Part shown: piece after piece, positions 1 to 6,093 of the stretch
How positions within the stretch are numbered: the first letter of the stretch is position 1
How the letters are laid out: every line of letters begins with the position of its first letter
Assembly: GCA_913056475.1 (NCBI GenBank)
Contig: CAJXMS010000143.1
Span: 1-6,093 of the forward strand
DNA length: 6,093 bases
Reading direction: 5' to 3'
Source: an uncultured Bacteroidota bacterium
GTDB taxonomy: Bacteria; Bacteroidota; Bacteroidia; Flavobacteriales; Schleiferiaceae
Translations under genes and position numbers: made by a program
The notes under the pieces: model-generated
Databases searched by the model: none
Told to the model about the DNA's origin: nothing
The model's input: the letters and a program-made list of their open reading frames with translations, nothing else

Positions 1-2266
1 TGAAACGCTTGAGATAACCCGCAAACTGATCCAAGGCGGGTTCCCATTGATTCATGGAATAGCGCTCCAGGGCTGCGTTGAAGGCGGTACTATCTAGTTT
101 GCTGCTATCGTAATCGATAAAGTCTACCTGAGCCACCCAGTCTAAGTAGGCATCTACTTTATTTTCACGTTTGTAGGCGATTTCGGCCAGCCGTACTGCT
201 TCCAGGGCGGCATCGGTACCCGGGTGTTGTTTTACCACTTCTTTATACTTCCGTATGGCCTGGCTGTTCTGATCCATATTACTGTAGATCAAGCCTTCTT
301 GTAGGGAGGCCTGGGCTATCCGGGAAGATTGCGGAAATTGCTGTTTAAACTGCTTTAAGGCCTGCAAAGCCGGGGGATACTGATCGTTACGGAGGTAAGT
401 GAGCGCCACTTCGTAGGCTGCATCCTGCCGGAGACTGCTTTGGGGAAAATCCCGTTTCATGCGGCGGAGCAGGGCCACTTTCTTGTCCGTTTCCCCGGCT
501 AGGCCCAGGCATTTAGCCCGTTGATACAGCGCGTAATCGCCTTGGCGCACCTTGGCCGCGATGGCTTTTTTGTAAAAACGAGCCGCCACCAGGTAGCCTC
601 CCGTTCGGAAATAGCAGTCTCCCAGGCGCAAATAGGCATCGGCTCGGCGATCGCTGTCTTGTTCGGCATTATTCACAAAGCGGCGATAATCTTCTGCGGC
701 CGCAGCATAATCCTGCTCCTGATAATACGTGTACCCGGTATTATAGAAAGAACGATTAAACAGGTTGGCCAGTAAAGCCGCTCCCGGGCTGGTTTGAAAC
801 TCTTGCCAGGCGGCCCGGGCTTTGGTCAGCTCTTCCAGTTGATACAGGGCTTCCCCGATCCAATATTGAGAAAGGAGCACGAAGCGGTTGCTGCGCGGGT
901 AGTCTTGCGATTGCCGGTAGTGCTGGAGAGCGGCCGCATACTGGCCATTTTTATAAAGGGCGTTCGCGCGGTAAAAGGCAATTTTTTGGTAGAGCGCTTG
1001 CATTTGGGCATTTTGGAGCCCCGCCGCTTCGATAGCTGCCAGCGCCTTTTCGTAGTTGCGAGAACTTACGTACATATCGGCCAGGAGGGCTTGTACCTCT
1101 CGGCGGTGTTCGCTTTGTGGAAAGGCATCTATAAAGGCCCGAAGGGTGGCCAGGGCATCGCGAAAGGGGTCATTCAGCTCGTAACTAAGCTTAGCGTAGT
1201 GGAAGAAGGCATCTTCCCTTAAGCCCGGAATTTGGTCGTAATCCGTAGCGGCTTTGAACGCGTTGCGGGCCTCTTGCTTCCGGCCTATTTTAAGGTAACA
1301 ATCGGCCAGGTGGTAATAGGTATTTTGGCGCAGCTTCTTGGCTCCCCCGGTGATCTTATTGAAATACCCTAAGGCCTGCCGGTACTCCCCCATCTGGTAG
1401 AGGGCGTAGCCCGCCTGAAAGTTAATTTTGGACCGCATGGCGCCTCCTTTTTCGTCGTAGAGCCTGAGGTACCGCACTACTTGTGGATATTGGGCTTTTT
1501 CGTAGTGGGCGTCCGCTATAAGCTTGGCAATTTCGGGAATGCGGCTGGGAGTGGCCTTTTTTAGCAGGGCTTGCCCCACTTCTATTAGTTTATCGTAATT
1601 ATTGAGTCGGTAGTAAATGTGGGCCAGATAATAAGGGACCAGACCGCCAAAATTGGGATCCTCTTGCAAGGGCAGGAAATTTTGCAAAGCCTGGCGGTAA
1701 TTGCTATCCGCATAAAGCAAGTGGGCGTAATAATAGCGGGCCGATCCAGCGTAAGCGCTTTGCCCATCTTTGAGGGCAAAAAACTGCTGGCGGGCGGCCT
1801 CAATAGAATCTTGCTGCAAAAGGCTGTACCCTAATTTAAAAGTATACTCCGCTTGCTGGCTGGCGCTAAGTACCTGGGGGTTTACCTTCCGATAGTACCG
1901 GCTGGCCCGGCGGTAGCTTTTCAGCGCCATCCGGTTGTGGGCATATTGAAGGAATAGTTGGTTGCCCCGGGCATTGCCAGGGTATAGTTCAGCAAAGCGC
2001 TCCACCCGGTCGCTGGCATCGCCATTATAAAGCTTCATGGCGCAGCGGGCCGCATAATAGGTGGCATTAGCACGGGTTTGCCTATCATAAGAACCAACCG
2101 CTTCCCGCACCTGATCAAAGCGCCACTGGGCCTGCGCGTATTGTTCCTGCTCGTACAGGTTGAGCGCCTTCTGATAGATGGCCTGCTCCGGAAGGGGCCC
2201 CACTTGGCCGGAAAGGGGCTCAACATAACCCATTAAAAGAAGCGATAAAGAAAGTAAGTATTTCAA
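1..2266 (-). CDS. TPR-repeat secreted/envelope protein, N-terminal 755 codons (C-terminus beyond window)
   Basis: The frame is open without a stop from 2266 to the left edge. Tetratricopeptide-like helix pairs recur throughout. Clear units start near residues 29, 127, 282, 315, 430, 465, 503, 542, 615 and 652, and another lies at the visible end. Most carry the W/Y-G/A-Y/F-A-P-like pattern, for example LADCYLKIGRKQEARNAF and LGDCYFRTGGYLVAARFY. TPR arrays act as protein-protein scaffolds; no catalytic domain is visible. The start was chosen at TTG 2266 because it gives a standard signal peptide: Lys2, a hydrophobic stretch at residues 3-15, and likely cleavage near residues 19-21 (LSG-Q). The first ATG, at 2233, would remove most of it. 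There is no lipobox Cys, so a periplasmic or outer-envelope soluble protein is inferred. There is no clear Shine-Dalgarno. Family members in Bacteroidota are often about 1000 residues, so roughly a quarter may be missing. It is divergent from ftsE. The specific function is not recognised. Confidence 0.9.
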   Translation of the reverse strand, partial: MKYLLSLSLLLMGYVEPLSGQVGPLPEQAIYQKALNLYEQEQYAQAQWRFDQVREAVGSYDRQTRANATYYAARCAMKLYNGDASDRVERFAELYPGNARGNQLFLQYAHNRMALKSYRRASRYYRKVNPQVLSASQQAEYTFKLGYSLLQQDSIEAARQQFFALKDGQSAYAGSARYYYAHLLYADSNYRQALQNFLPLQEDPNFGGLVPYYLAHIYYRLNNYDKLIEVGQALLKKATPSRIPEIAKLIADAHYEKAQYPQVVRYLRLYDEKGGAMRSKINFQAGYALYQMGEYRQALGYFNKITGGAKKLRQNTYYHLADCYLKIGRKQEARNAFKAATDYDQIPGLREDAFFHYAKLSYELNDPFRDALATLRAFIDAFPQSEHRREVQALLADMYVSSRNYEKALAAIEAAGLQNAQMQALYQKIAFYRANALYKNGQYAAALQHYRQSQDYPRSNRFVLLSQYWIGEALYQLEELTKARAAWQEFQTSPGAALLANLFNRSFYNTGYTYYQEQDYAAAAEDYRRFVNNAEQDSDRRADAYLRLGDCYFRTGGYLVAARFYKKAIAAKVRQGDYALYQRAKCLGLAGETDKKVALLRRMKRDFPQSSLRQDAAYEVALTYLRNDQYPPALQALKQFKQQFPQSSRIAQASLQEGLIYSNMDQNSQAIRKYKEVVKQHPGTDAALEAVRLAEIAYKRENKVDAYLDWVAQVDFIDYDSSKLDSTAFNAALERYSMNQWEPALDQFAGYLKRF

Positions 2267-2434
2267 GCTCAGTAAATTTGTAGAAATATATGCCACCCCT
2301 CGAAAATAGCTTATAATAGGCGCCAAGCTCCGTTCACCACGATGCTATTTATCAAACGCCGCTTGTTAATTTTTATTGACGTATGTGGCCTCCGGCTTTT
2401 CTAGCGGCCAGCAGCTTTCCAGCCAGATATTAGC

Positions 2435-2442
2435 TAAGTTTG
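2435..2442 (+). promoter_or_regulatory. Candidate Bacteroidota -7 promoter element for ftsE
   Basis: TAAGTTTG is a perfect match to the Bacteroidota -7 consensus TAnnTTTG and ends 7 bases before the ftsE ATG. A transcript from it would start within a few bases of the start codon, so the mRNA would be leaderless or nearly so. No convincing -33 TTG lies at the usual distance; only a TTT at 2416-2418 is near. This makes the call tentative. The whole divergent region 2267-2449 shows no other clear regulatory site. Confidence 0.4.
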
Positions 2443-2449
2443 TGCACTT

Positions 2450-3136
2450 ATGAGCAATGATCCCATCATTTCCCTGCAGGATGCGGCCATTTTCCAGGGC
2501 CCTCATTTGGTGCTGCAAGACGTAGACCTGATGATCAATCAAGGCGAGTTCTACTACCTTATCGGTGCTACCGGCAGCGGCAAATCCAGCCTTCTGAAAA
2601 CCCTTTACGGCGACCTTCCGCTTACCCAGGGCACCGGAGAAGTATGCGGTATACCCCTCCAGGAACTGCAGCAACGGCAAATTCCCGAACTCCGTCGCCG
2701 GCTGGGCATCGTTTTTCAGGATTTCCAGCTGCTCATAGACCGTTCGGTTACGGAAAATCTGCGCTTCGTACTCCGCGCTACCGGCTGGAAGAGCAAAACG
2801 GAAATGAAAAATAAAATTGAGGAAGTGCTCCACCAAGTGAATATGGCCTCTAAAGGCCATAAAATGCCCCACCAACTTTCGGGCGGAGAGCAGCAGAGGG
2901 TGTCCATAGCGCGTGCCCTGCTCAATGACCCCCAGCTTATCCTGGCCGATGAGCCTACCGGCAACTTAGACCCCAATACCAGCGAAGATATCATGCACCT
3001 GCTGGAAAGCATCTTGCAAAATCAGCGCACGATTCTCATGGCGAGCCATGATTATTCGCTTATTCTCAAGTTTCCGCACAAAACCCTCAAGTGCGAAAAC
3101 GGTAAAGTTTTCCAAACCGTCCAACGCAGCCTTTAA
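2450..3136 (+). CDS. ftsE: FtsE-type ABC transporter ATP-binding protein
   Basis: A complete 228-residue ABC ATPase. All nucleotide-binding motifs are present: Walker A GATGSGKS (39-46), Q-loop Gln90, signature LSGGEQQR (143-150), Walker B LILADEP (163-169, with Asp167 and Glu168), D-loop GNLD (171-174) and H-loop His200. Length and the [17 protein letters not shown] region (97-113) fit FtsE. In known systems FtsE pairs with the membrane protein FtsX at the division site and uses ATP hydrolysis to control periplasmic cell-wall hydrolases. No ftsX follows here: the next gene is convergent and overlaps the ftsE stop codon. In Bacteroidota ftsE and ftsX are often unlinked. ATG 2450 is preceded by no Shine-Dalgarno but directly by a TAnnTTTG box. 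The LolD/MacB-type ATPases are the main alternative; the family (ATPase of a type VII-fold ABC system) is secure, the exact name slightly less so. Confidence 0.88.
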   Translation: MSNDPIISLQDAAIFQGPHLVLQDVDLMINQGEFYYLIGATGSGKSSLLKTLYGDLPLTQGTGEVCGIPLQELQQRQIPELRRRLGIVFQDFQLLIDRSVTENLRFVLRATGWKSKTEMKNKIEEVLHQVNMASKGHKMPHQLSGGEQQRVSIARALLNDPQLILADEPTGNLDPNTSEDIMHLLESILQNQRTILMASHDYSLILKFPHKTLKCENGKVFQTVQRSL

Positions 3137-3157
3137 GCGGGCCTGCTTCGGGGCTGC
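3126..3157. terminator. Weak candidate bidirectional hairpin across the converging stop codons
   Basis: GCAGCC (3126-3131) can pair with GGCTGC (3152-3157), and inside it AAGC (3135-3138) can pair with GCTT (3145-3148) around a six-base loop. A 3x3 internal loop separates the two stems. The structure spans the overlapping stop codons of ftsE and the dehydratase gene, where a shared terminator would be expected. There is no U-tract on either side, so it is not a classical intrinsic terminator and may be chance in GC-rich DNA. Confidence 0.2.
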
Positions 3158-3591
3158 ATACCGGCCAGGGTGCCGTAAACGGCCCGCTGCCCATCGCTCC
3201 GAAACAGCGCTACCGTGCACTTTAACTTCCCCAGGCGCCAGTACTTGCGCTGCGCCTCTACCCGCACGATTTCTCCGGGAGGCACGGTGCTTTCATAGAT
3301 AACATTCGATTCGGTGAGCACCAGCGGTGGCGCTCCTTGGGGCGTTTCATTATCAGGCCTGCCGGCCAAATGTATCCCCAGGCACACCAAGCCAATTTGC
3401 GCCATACATTCTACCAATAACACCCCGGGGGTAAGGGCTTTTTGCGGGAAATGATCCCGGTAAAAAGGAGCGGTTTCCCGGAAGTGATAATAGCCCCTAA
3501 TGGCGGTTTCCGAAACCTCTTCTAAACCATCGACAAAGCAAAAGCCGGGGCCATAGGGCAGCTGATCGAGGATGTACTGGTAGCGGCTCAT
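3133..3591 (-). CDS. FabZ-like hotdog-fold 3-hydroxyacyl-ACP dehydratase
   Basis: A 152-residue single hotdog domain. The FabZ active-site signature is present: DHFPQKALTPGVLLVECMAQ (46-65), with catalytic His47 and Glu61 spaced 14 apart, the same as His and Glu in FabZ. FabZ removes water from 3-hydroxyacyl-ACP to give trans-2-enoyl-ACP in the cytoplasm. The start is set at ATG 3591, not an in-frame upstream TTG at 3639: it has a GGAGG ribosome-binding site (3604-3608) ten to twelve bases upstream and overlaps the preceding SDR stop as ATGA, implying translational coupling. It is the last gene of the type III PKS operon, so it is probably a dedicated pathway enzyme and not the housekeeping FabZ. 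The substrate is unknown; a thioesterase-like or CoA-dependent role in the same fold is possible. Its TAA stop shares TTAA with the ftsE stop. Confidence 0.88.
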   Translation of the reverse strand: MSRYQYILDQLPYGPGFCFVDGLEEVSETAIRGYYHFRETAPFYRDHFPQKALTPGVLLVECMAQIGLVCLGIHLAGRPDNETPQGAPPLVLTESNVIYESTVPPGEIVRVEAQRKYWRLGKLKCTVALFRSDGQRAVYGTLAGMQPRSRPA

Positions 3592-4373
3592 GCGATGGAT
3601 TCCCCTCCGTCTACAGGAATTACCGCTCCATTGATCCAACGGGCCTCCGGCCGGGCCAGGAGCCCCACCACCCGGCCCACATCCCGGGGCTCCGTGAGCC
3701 GGCTGGCCGGATGCCTTTTCTGGGTGTCATTCAGCAGGCGATCGCTGCCGGGAATAAGACGCAGCGCCGGCGTATCGGTAACCCCTGGTTGCAATAAATT
3801 GGCTCGATGCCCCAGGGGCGCTAGCTCCAGCGCCAATTGTCGATTGATGGCCTCCAGGGCGGCTTTGGCTGCTGCCACGGCGCCGTAATGCGGCCAGGCC
3901 CGGCGCGCTCCTTCACTGGTAAGGGCCAGCAAACAAGCTTCGGGGGCCAGGGCGCTTTTAGCTAGCAGGGCCTGGGCCCAGCTGTGGTAGCTTTGAGCCA
4001 TAGCGGTAAAGGTACGCTGCATATCACTTCGGCTTAGGCTGGAGGTCTGATCTGCTCCGGCGGGCGCTAAAAGAGGGCGGAGATTTCCCAGCGCTATGCT
4101 ATGCAGTAAAACTTTAATTTGCAGACCGTTCTCCTGCGCTTGCTTAAGTATTACTTCCATACGGTCCGGGTCTAAGGCGTCGCAATTATGCAGCCAAACG
4201 CGCAGGCCGCCTCCCTCCTGGCGCCAGGTTTCGGCTGCTTCTTCCATGCGACGCTGGCCGGCCCGGCGCTCCCGGTATACGAGAATAAGGTCGTAGCCTT
4301 CGGTGGCCAGGTGATGGGCGGCGGCCCAGCCCATGCCACTGCTGGCGCCTAGTATTAATGCTACCGGTCTCAT
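3588..4373 (-). CDS. SDR oxidoreductase with enoyl-ACP reductase (FabI/FabL-type) active site
   Basis: A complete 261-residue Rossmann-fold SDR. The N-terminal nucleotide-binding loop is GASSGMG (9-15), and basic residues after the second strand (Arg34, Arg36, Arg37) favour NADPH. HSIA at 91-94 is typical of the FabI group. The catalytic Tyr163 and Lys170 are separated by six residues (YGAVAAAK), the enoyl-ACP reductase spacing; classical SDRs such as the ketoreductase FabG have YxxxK. Ser153 sits ten residues before Tyr163. The C-terminal run from PASRLTEPRDVG to VDGGESIA resembles Bacillus FabL. The expected reaction is NAD(P)H-dependent reduction of a trans-2-enoyl thioester. ATG 4373 lies 4 bases after the PKS stop with no strong Shine-Dalgarno, so reinitiation is likely; the 3' end overlaps the dehydratase ATG. 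A pathway-specific ketoreductase or aromatic-ring reductase cannot be excluded. Confidence 0.87.
   Translation of the reverse strand: MRPVALILGASSGMGWAAAHHLATEGYDLILVYRERRAGQRRMEEAAETWRQEGGGLRVWLHNCDALDPDRMEVILKQAQENGLQIKVLLHSIALGNLRPLLAPAGADQTSSLSRSDMQRTFTAMAQSYHSWAQALLAKSALAPEACLLALTSEGARRAWPHYGAVAAAKAALEAINRQLALELAPLGHRANLLQPGVTDTPALRLIPGSDRLLNDTQKRHPASRLTEPRDVGRVVGLLARPEARWINGAVIPVDGGESIA
3604..3608 (-). promoter_or_regulatory. Ribosome-binding site deciding the dehydratase start
   Basis: On the minus strand GGAGG, within GGAGGGG, lies about 10 bases upstream of ATG 3591. It supports that start over the in-frame TTG further upstream. It is inside the 3' end of the SDR gene. This is the only strong Shine-Dalgarno-like site seen in the window. 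Confidence 0.6.
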
Positions 4374-4377
4374 ACGC

Positions 4378-5469
4378 TCAAAATTGCCATTTTAAAAACA
4401 GCCGCTGGGCAGAAAAGCCGGGACCGAAACTGAGCATAAGGCCTTGATCGCCTTCCCGGGCACGCTGTTGTTCCAGGCATTCGGCCAGCACGTAAAGGAT
4501 GGTAGCGCTGCTCATGTTTCCAAATTGGCGCAGTACCTGCTTGGTAAGGTCTATGTCTTTGCCCAAGGGCCGGAGCCTTTCTTCCACGGTTTGCACAATT
4601 TTACGGCCTCCGGGATGAAAAAGGAAATGGTCAATTGCTTCCAGGGAGCTGCCTTGCTTTTTTAAGAAAGGGATTAAAATATCATCAATTTGGCTATCAA
4701 TCTTTTCGGGCACCGCTACATCCAGCACCATTTGCAAACCGGTGTTGCGCAATTGGAAGCCCATCATATCGGGTTCGTCAAAGAAGTGGTACATTCCTTC
4801 TCCCATAATGGCCGGCCGCAAGCGGTCAGGATCAGGGCCCAAAATGGCACAGGCGGCGCCATCGCCAAAGATGGCCGTACTTACCATATTGGTCATGCTG
4901 TAGTCTCGATGCTGCAGGGTGCTGGTAGGCGATTCCAGGGCCAGGACAGCCGCCCGGGCCCCGGGGTGGGCCCGCAAAAGCCGCTGAGCATAGATAAGGC
5001 CTGCTGTACCACCCGCGCAGCCCATTTCGGTAACGGGTAGGCGGATAATATCTTCCCGCAGCACCAGCCGGTTGATCAGATAGGCGTCTACACTGGGGAT
5101 CATAATGCCGGTACAGCTTACGGTAATGATGTAGTCTAGCTGCTCCGGCTGCAGGCGGGCGGCGGCGAGGGCCTTTTGTAGGGCCTGCTCGCCCAGGTCT
5201 GTCATGGCTTGGGCGTAAAGCCGGTTTTTCTCTTCGAAGGAAGTTTCCCGAAAGACCTCTTCGGGCGGCATAATACTGTAGCGCTCGTCTACCTGGGCAT
5301 TGCGGAAGAGCCGGAGGACCTTTTTGCGAAAACGCTCGGGTTGATCGCTGAGCCATTTTTCGACGTAGGGTAAAATTTCCTCCGTTTTACGGTGATAAGC
5401 AGGCAGTGCCCGGGCGGCCGAAAGTATTTTGGGACGGGGTACTTCGCTGAAGCGGTGTTCTTGAGGCAT
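4378..5469 (-). CDS. Type III polyketide synthase (chalcone/stilbene synthase superfamily)
   Basis: A thiolase-fold homodimeric ketosynthase that extends a starter acyl thioester with malonyl-CoA without an acyl carrier domain. From ATG 5469 it has 363 residues, the usual family length. The triad is complete: Cys in TEMGCAGGTAGL (Cys151), His in HFLFHPGGRK (His285) and Asn in QFGNMSSAT (Asn318). The FGDGAA motif (chalcone synthase gatekeeper Phe215 position) and the C-terminal FGPG loop are also present. The position of the second gatekeeper Phe265 appears to be Met, suggesting a differently shaped pocket from plant enzymes. An in-frame TTG at 5496 would add nine residues; ATG was preferred, with a closely spaced AGGA (5473-5476) before it. 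It follows the methyltransferase closely and is 4 bases ahead of the SDR. Alkylresorcinol, alkylpyrone or naphthalene-type products are all possible; the product is not predictable from sequence alone. Confidence 0.93.
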   Translation of the reverse strand: MPQEHRFSEVPRPKILSAARALPAYHRKTEEILPYVEKWLSDQPERFRKKVLRLFRNAQVDERYSIMPPEEVFRETSFEEKNRLYAQAMTDLGEQALQKALAAARLQPEQLDYIITVSCTGIMIPSVDAYLINRLVLREDIIRLPVTEMGCAGGTAGLIYAQRLLRAHPGARAAVLALESPTSTLQHRDYSMTNMVSTAIFGDGAACAILGPDPDRLRPAIMGEGMYHFFDEPDMMGFQLRNTGLQMVLDVAVPEKIDSQIDDILIPFLKKQGSSLEAIDHFLFHPGGRKIVQTVEERLRPLGKDIDLTKQVLRQFGNMSSATILYVLAECLEQQRAREGDQGLMLSFGPGFSAQRLFLKWQF

Positions 5470-5535
5470 GATTCCTACGACATATTCGGGGGGCAAGGTA
5501 ATAGTTGTGGGGCAAAGTGAAACGAGTGGGGCCCA

Positions 5536-6093
5536 TTACATTTGGCCGCCAGGCCGTATTATGACGGCCCAGCGGAAGGCCCACCGCCAGGATACTTCCG
5601 GAGTGGGCAAGCCGGCTGATTGGCAAATCCGGTGCCAATCCCGGCGAATGAAGCTTTTGCGGACGCTTAGGAGGCCGTCGTGCCGGCTCACCTGGGAAAA
5701 ACCCAGTAAGCGGGCCAGACAAGCAAAGCCGGCGTAGGCCAGCCGGCTGCGGTGCAAGTCGGTTATAAGCAGGCTCCGGCCATGCCGGGAAGCCCGCTGC
5801 AAAAGGGTGATGAGCTGGGCATCGGTAAAGTGATGCAGCACTAAATTGAAGCATATCAAGTGATACTGCTGCGCAGGCCAGGAATTTAGAGCGTCAAGCT
5901 GCTGGTAGCGGATGAGCGGATGAGCGTGATGCTGCCGGGCGTAATCAAGTACTAAAGTATTGTGATCGAGCCCTGTGAGTGCTAATTGACGCTCCGCCAG
6001 ACCGGGCTGGCGAGTGAGGTAATGGAGGGCATCGCCTCCGCCGCAGCCTACATCGGCTATGCGCAGCGGATCGGGATAGTGGGAAGCTTCGCG
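5536..6093 (-). CDS. Class I SAM-dependent methyltransferase, C-terminal 185 residues (5' end beyond window)
   Basis: The frame is open from the right edge to the TAA at 5538-5536, so the N-terminus is missing. SAM-binding motif I is IADVGCGGGDAL (visible residues 12-23), the acidic residue after strand 2 is Asp43 (TGLDHN), and a motif near strand 4 reads FNLVLHHFTD (82-91). The C-terminal part (LLITDLHRSRLAYAGF, then SVRKSFIRRDW) resembles methyltransferases I associate with type III PKS loci in Bacteroidota. It likely methylates an oxygen or carbon of the polyketide; which one cannot be told. It is 66 bases upstream of the PKS ATG (39 from the alternative TTG) on the same strand with no terminator between, so it belongs to the same operon. 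The operon promoter must lie outside the window. Confidence 0.88.
   Translation of the reverse strand, partial: REASHYPDPLRIADVGCGGGDALHYLTRQPGLAERQLALTGLDHNTLVLDYARQHHAHPLIRYQQLDALNSWPAQQYHLICFNLVLHHFTDAQLITLLQRASRHGRSLLITDLHRSRLAYAGFACLARLLGFSQVSRHDGLLSVRKSFIRRDWHRICQSAGLPTPEVSWRWAFRWAVIIRPGGQM

Noticed and set aside
694..705. A 12-base perfect palindrome, CTGCGGCCGCAG
   Set aside because: It falls on an Ala codon run inside a TPR repeat and is explained by coding sequence; no copies or site context suggest an operator.
794..1222. A 142-codon plus-strand open frame within the TPR gene
   Set aside because: The opposite strand encodes clear TPR repeats over the same bases; this frame has no recognisable protein features.
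2273..2280. TAAATTTG, a second perfect TAnnTTTG match on the plus strand
   Set aside because: It has no TTG at the -33 distance and would give ftsE a leader of about 165 bases; in AT-rich intergenic sequence a chance match is likely.
2366..2875. A 169-codon minus-strand open frame opposite ftsE
   Set aside because: It is antisense to well-conserved ABC motifs and shows no recognisable family.
4832..5356. A 174-codon open frame on the minus strand within the type III PKS gene
   Set aside because: It lies in another frame of the PKS gene, is rich in Arg, Pro and Gly as expected from GC-rich off-frame translation, and shows no domain.
5387..5854. A 155-codon open frame on the minus strand over the methyltransferase-PKS junction
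   Set aside because: It overlaps both real genes in a different frame, and its composition (many Pro, Arg, Leu) looks like a shadow. The methyltransferase frame has recognisable SAM motifs and this one has none.
3133..6093. Flexirubin or aryl-polyene/dialkylresorcinol cluster
   Set aside because: Those pathways use DarA/DarB-type or FabF-like ketosynthases and other marker genes. Here the condensing enzyme is a type III PKS with a chalcone-synthase triad, and no such markers are visible.

Overview
The window looks like chromosomal DNA of a member of the Bacteroidota. The evidence is a long TPR protein of the type common in that phylum, an FtsE with the Bacteroidota-style stretch after the Q-loop ([17 protein letters not shown]), two start regions without a convincing Shine-Dalgarno sequence, and a perfect match to the Bacteroidota -7 promoter element (TAnnTTTG) directly before ftsE. 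The order or genus cannot be fixed from this sequence alone. No RNA gene, insertion sequence, CRISPR array or phage gene was seen.

Layout. Bases 1-2266 (minus strand) hold the N-terminal 755 codons of a secreted or envelope TPR-repeat protein that runs off the left edge. Its best start is a TTG codon, which restores a signal peptide. A 183-base divergent intergenic region follows. Bases 2450-3136 (plus strand) encode an FtsE-type ABC ATPase. Bases 3133 to 6093 are a tightly packed minus-strand operon. In transcription order it encodes a SAM-dependent methyltransferase (5' end outside the window), a type III polyketide synthase, an SDR with the enoyl-ACP-reductase active-site spacing (FabI/FabL type), and a FabZ-like hotdog dehydratase. 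The gene junctions are 30-70 bases, 4 bases, and a 4-base ATGA overlap. The last gene meets ftsE tail to tail, and both stop codons share one TTAA.

How the genes may work together. The type III PKS has an intact Cys-His-Asn triad and should condense malonyl-CoA units on a starter thioester. The methyltransferase is a natural tailoring enzyme. The unusual part is the co-operonic pair of fatty-acid-synthase-like enzymes (dehydratase and enoyl reductase), both with apparently complete catalytic residues. They suggest that the pathway either prepares its own acyl starter or reduces a polyketide intermediate. The product is unknown from the sequence. Similar type III PKS plus methyltransferase neighbourhoods are, to my knowledge, frequent in Bacteroidota, so the locus is probably a recurrent but poorly characterised pathway and not a one-off.
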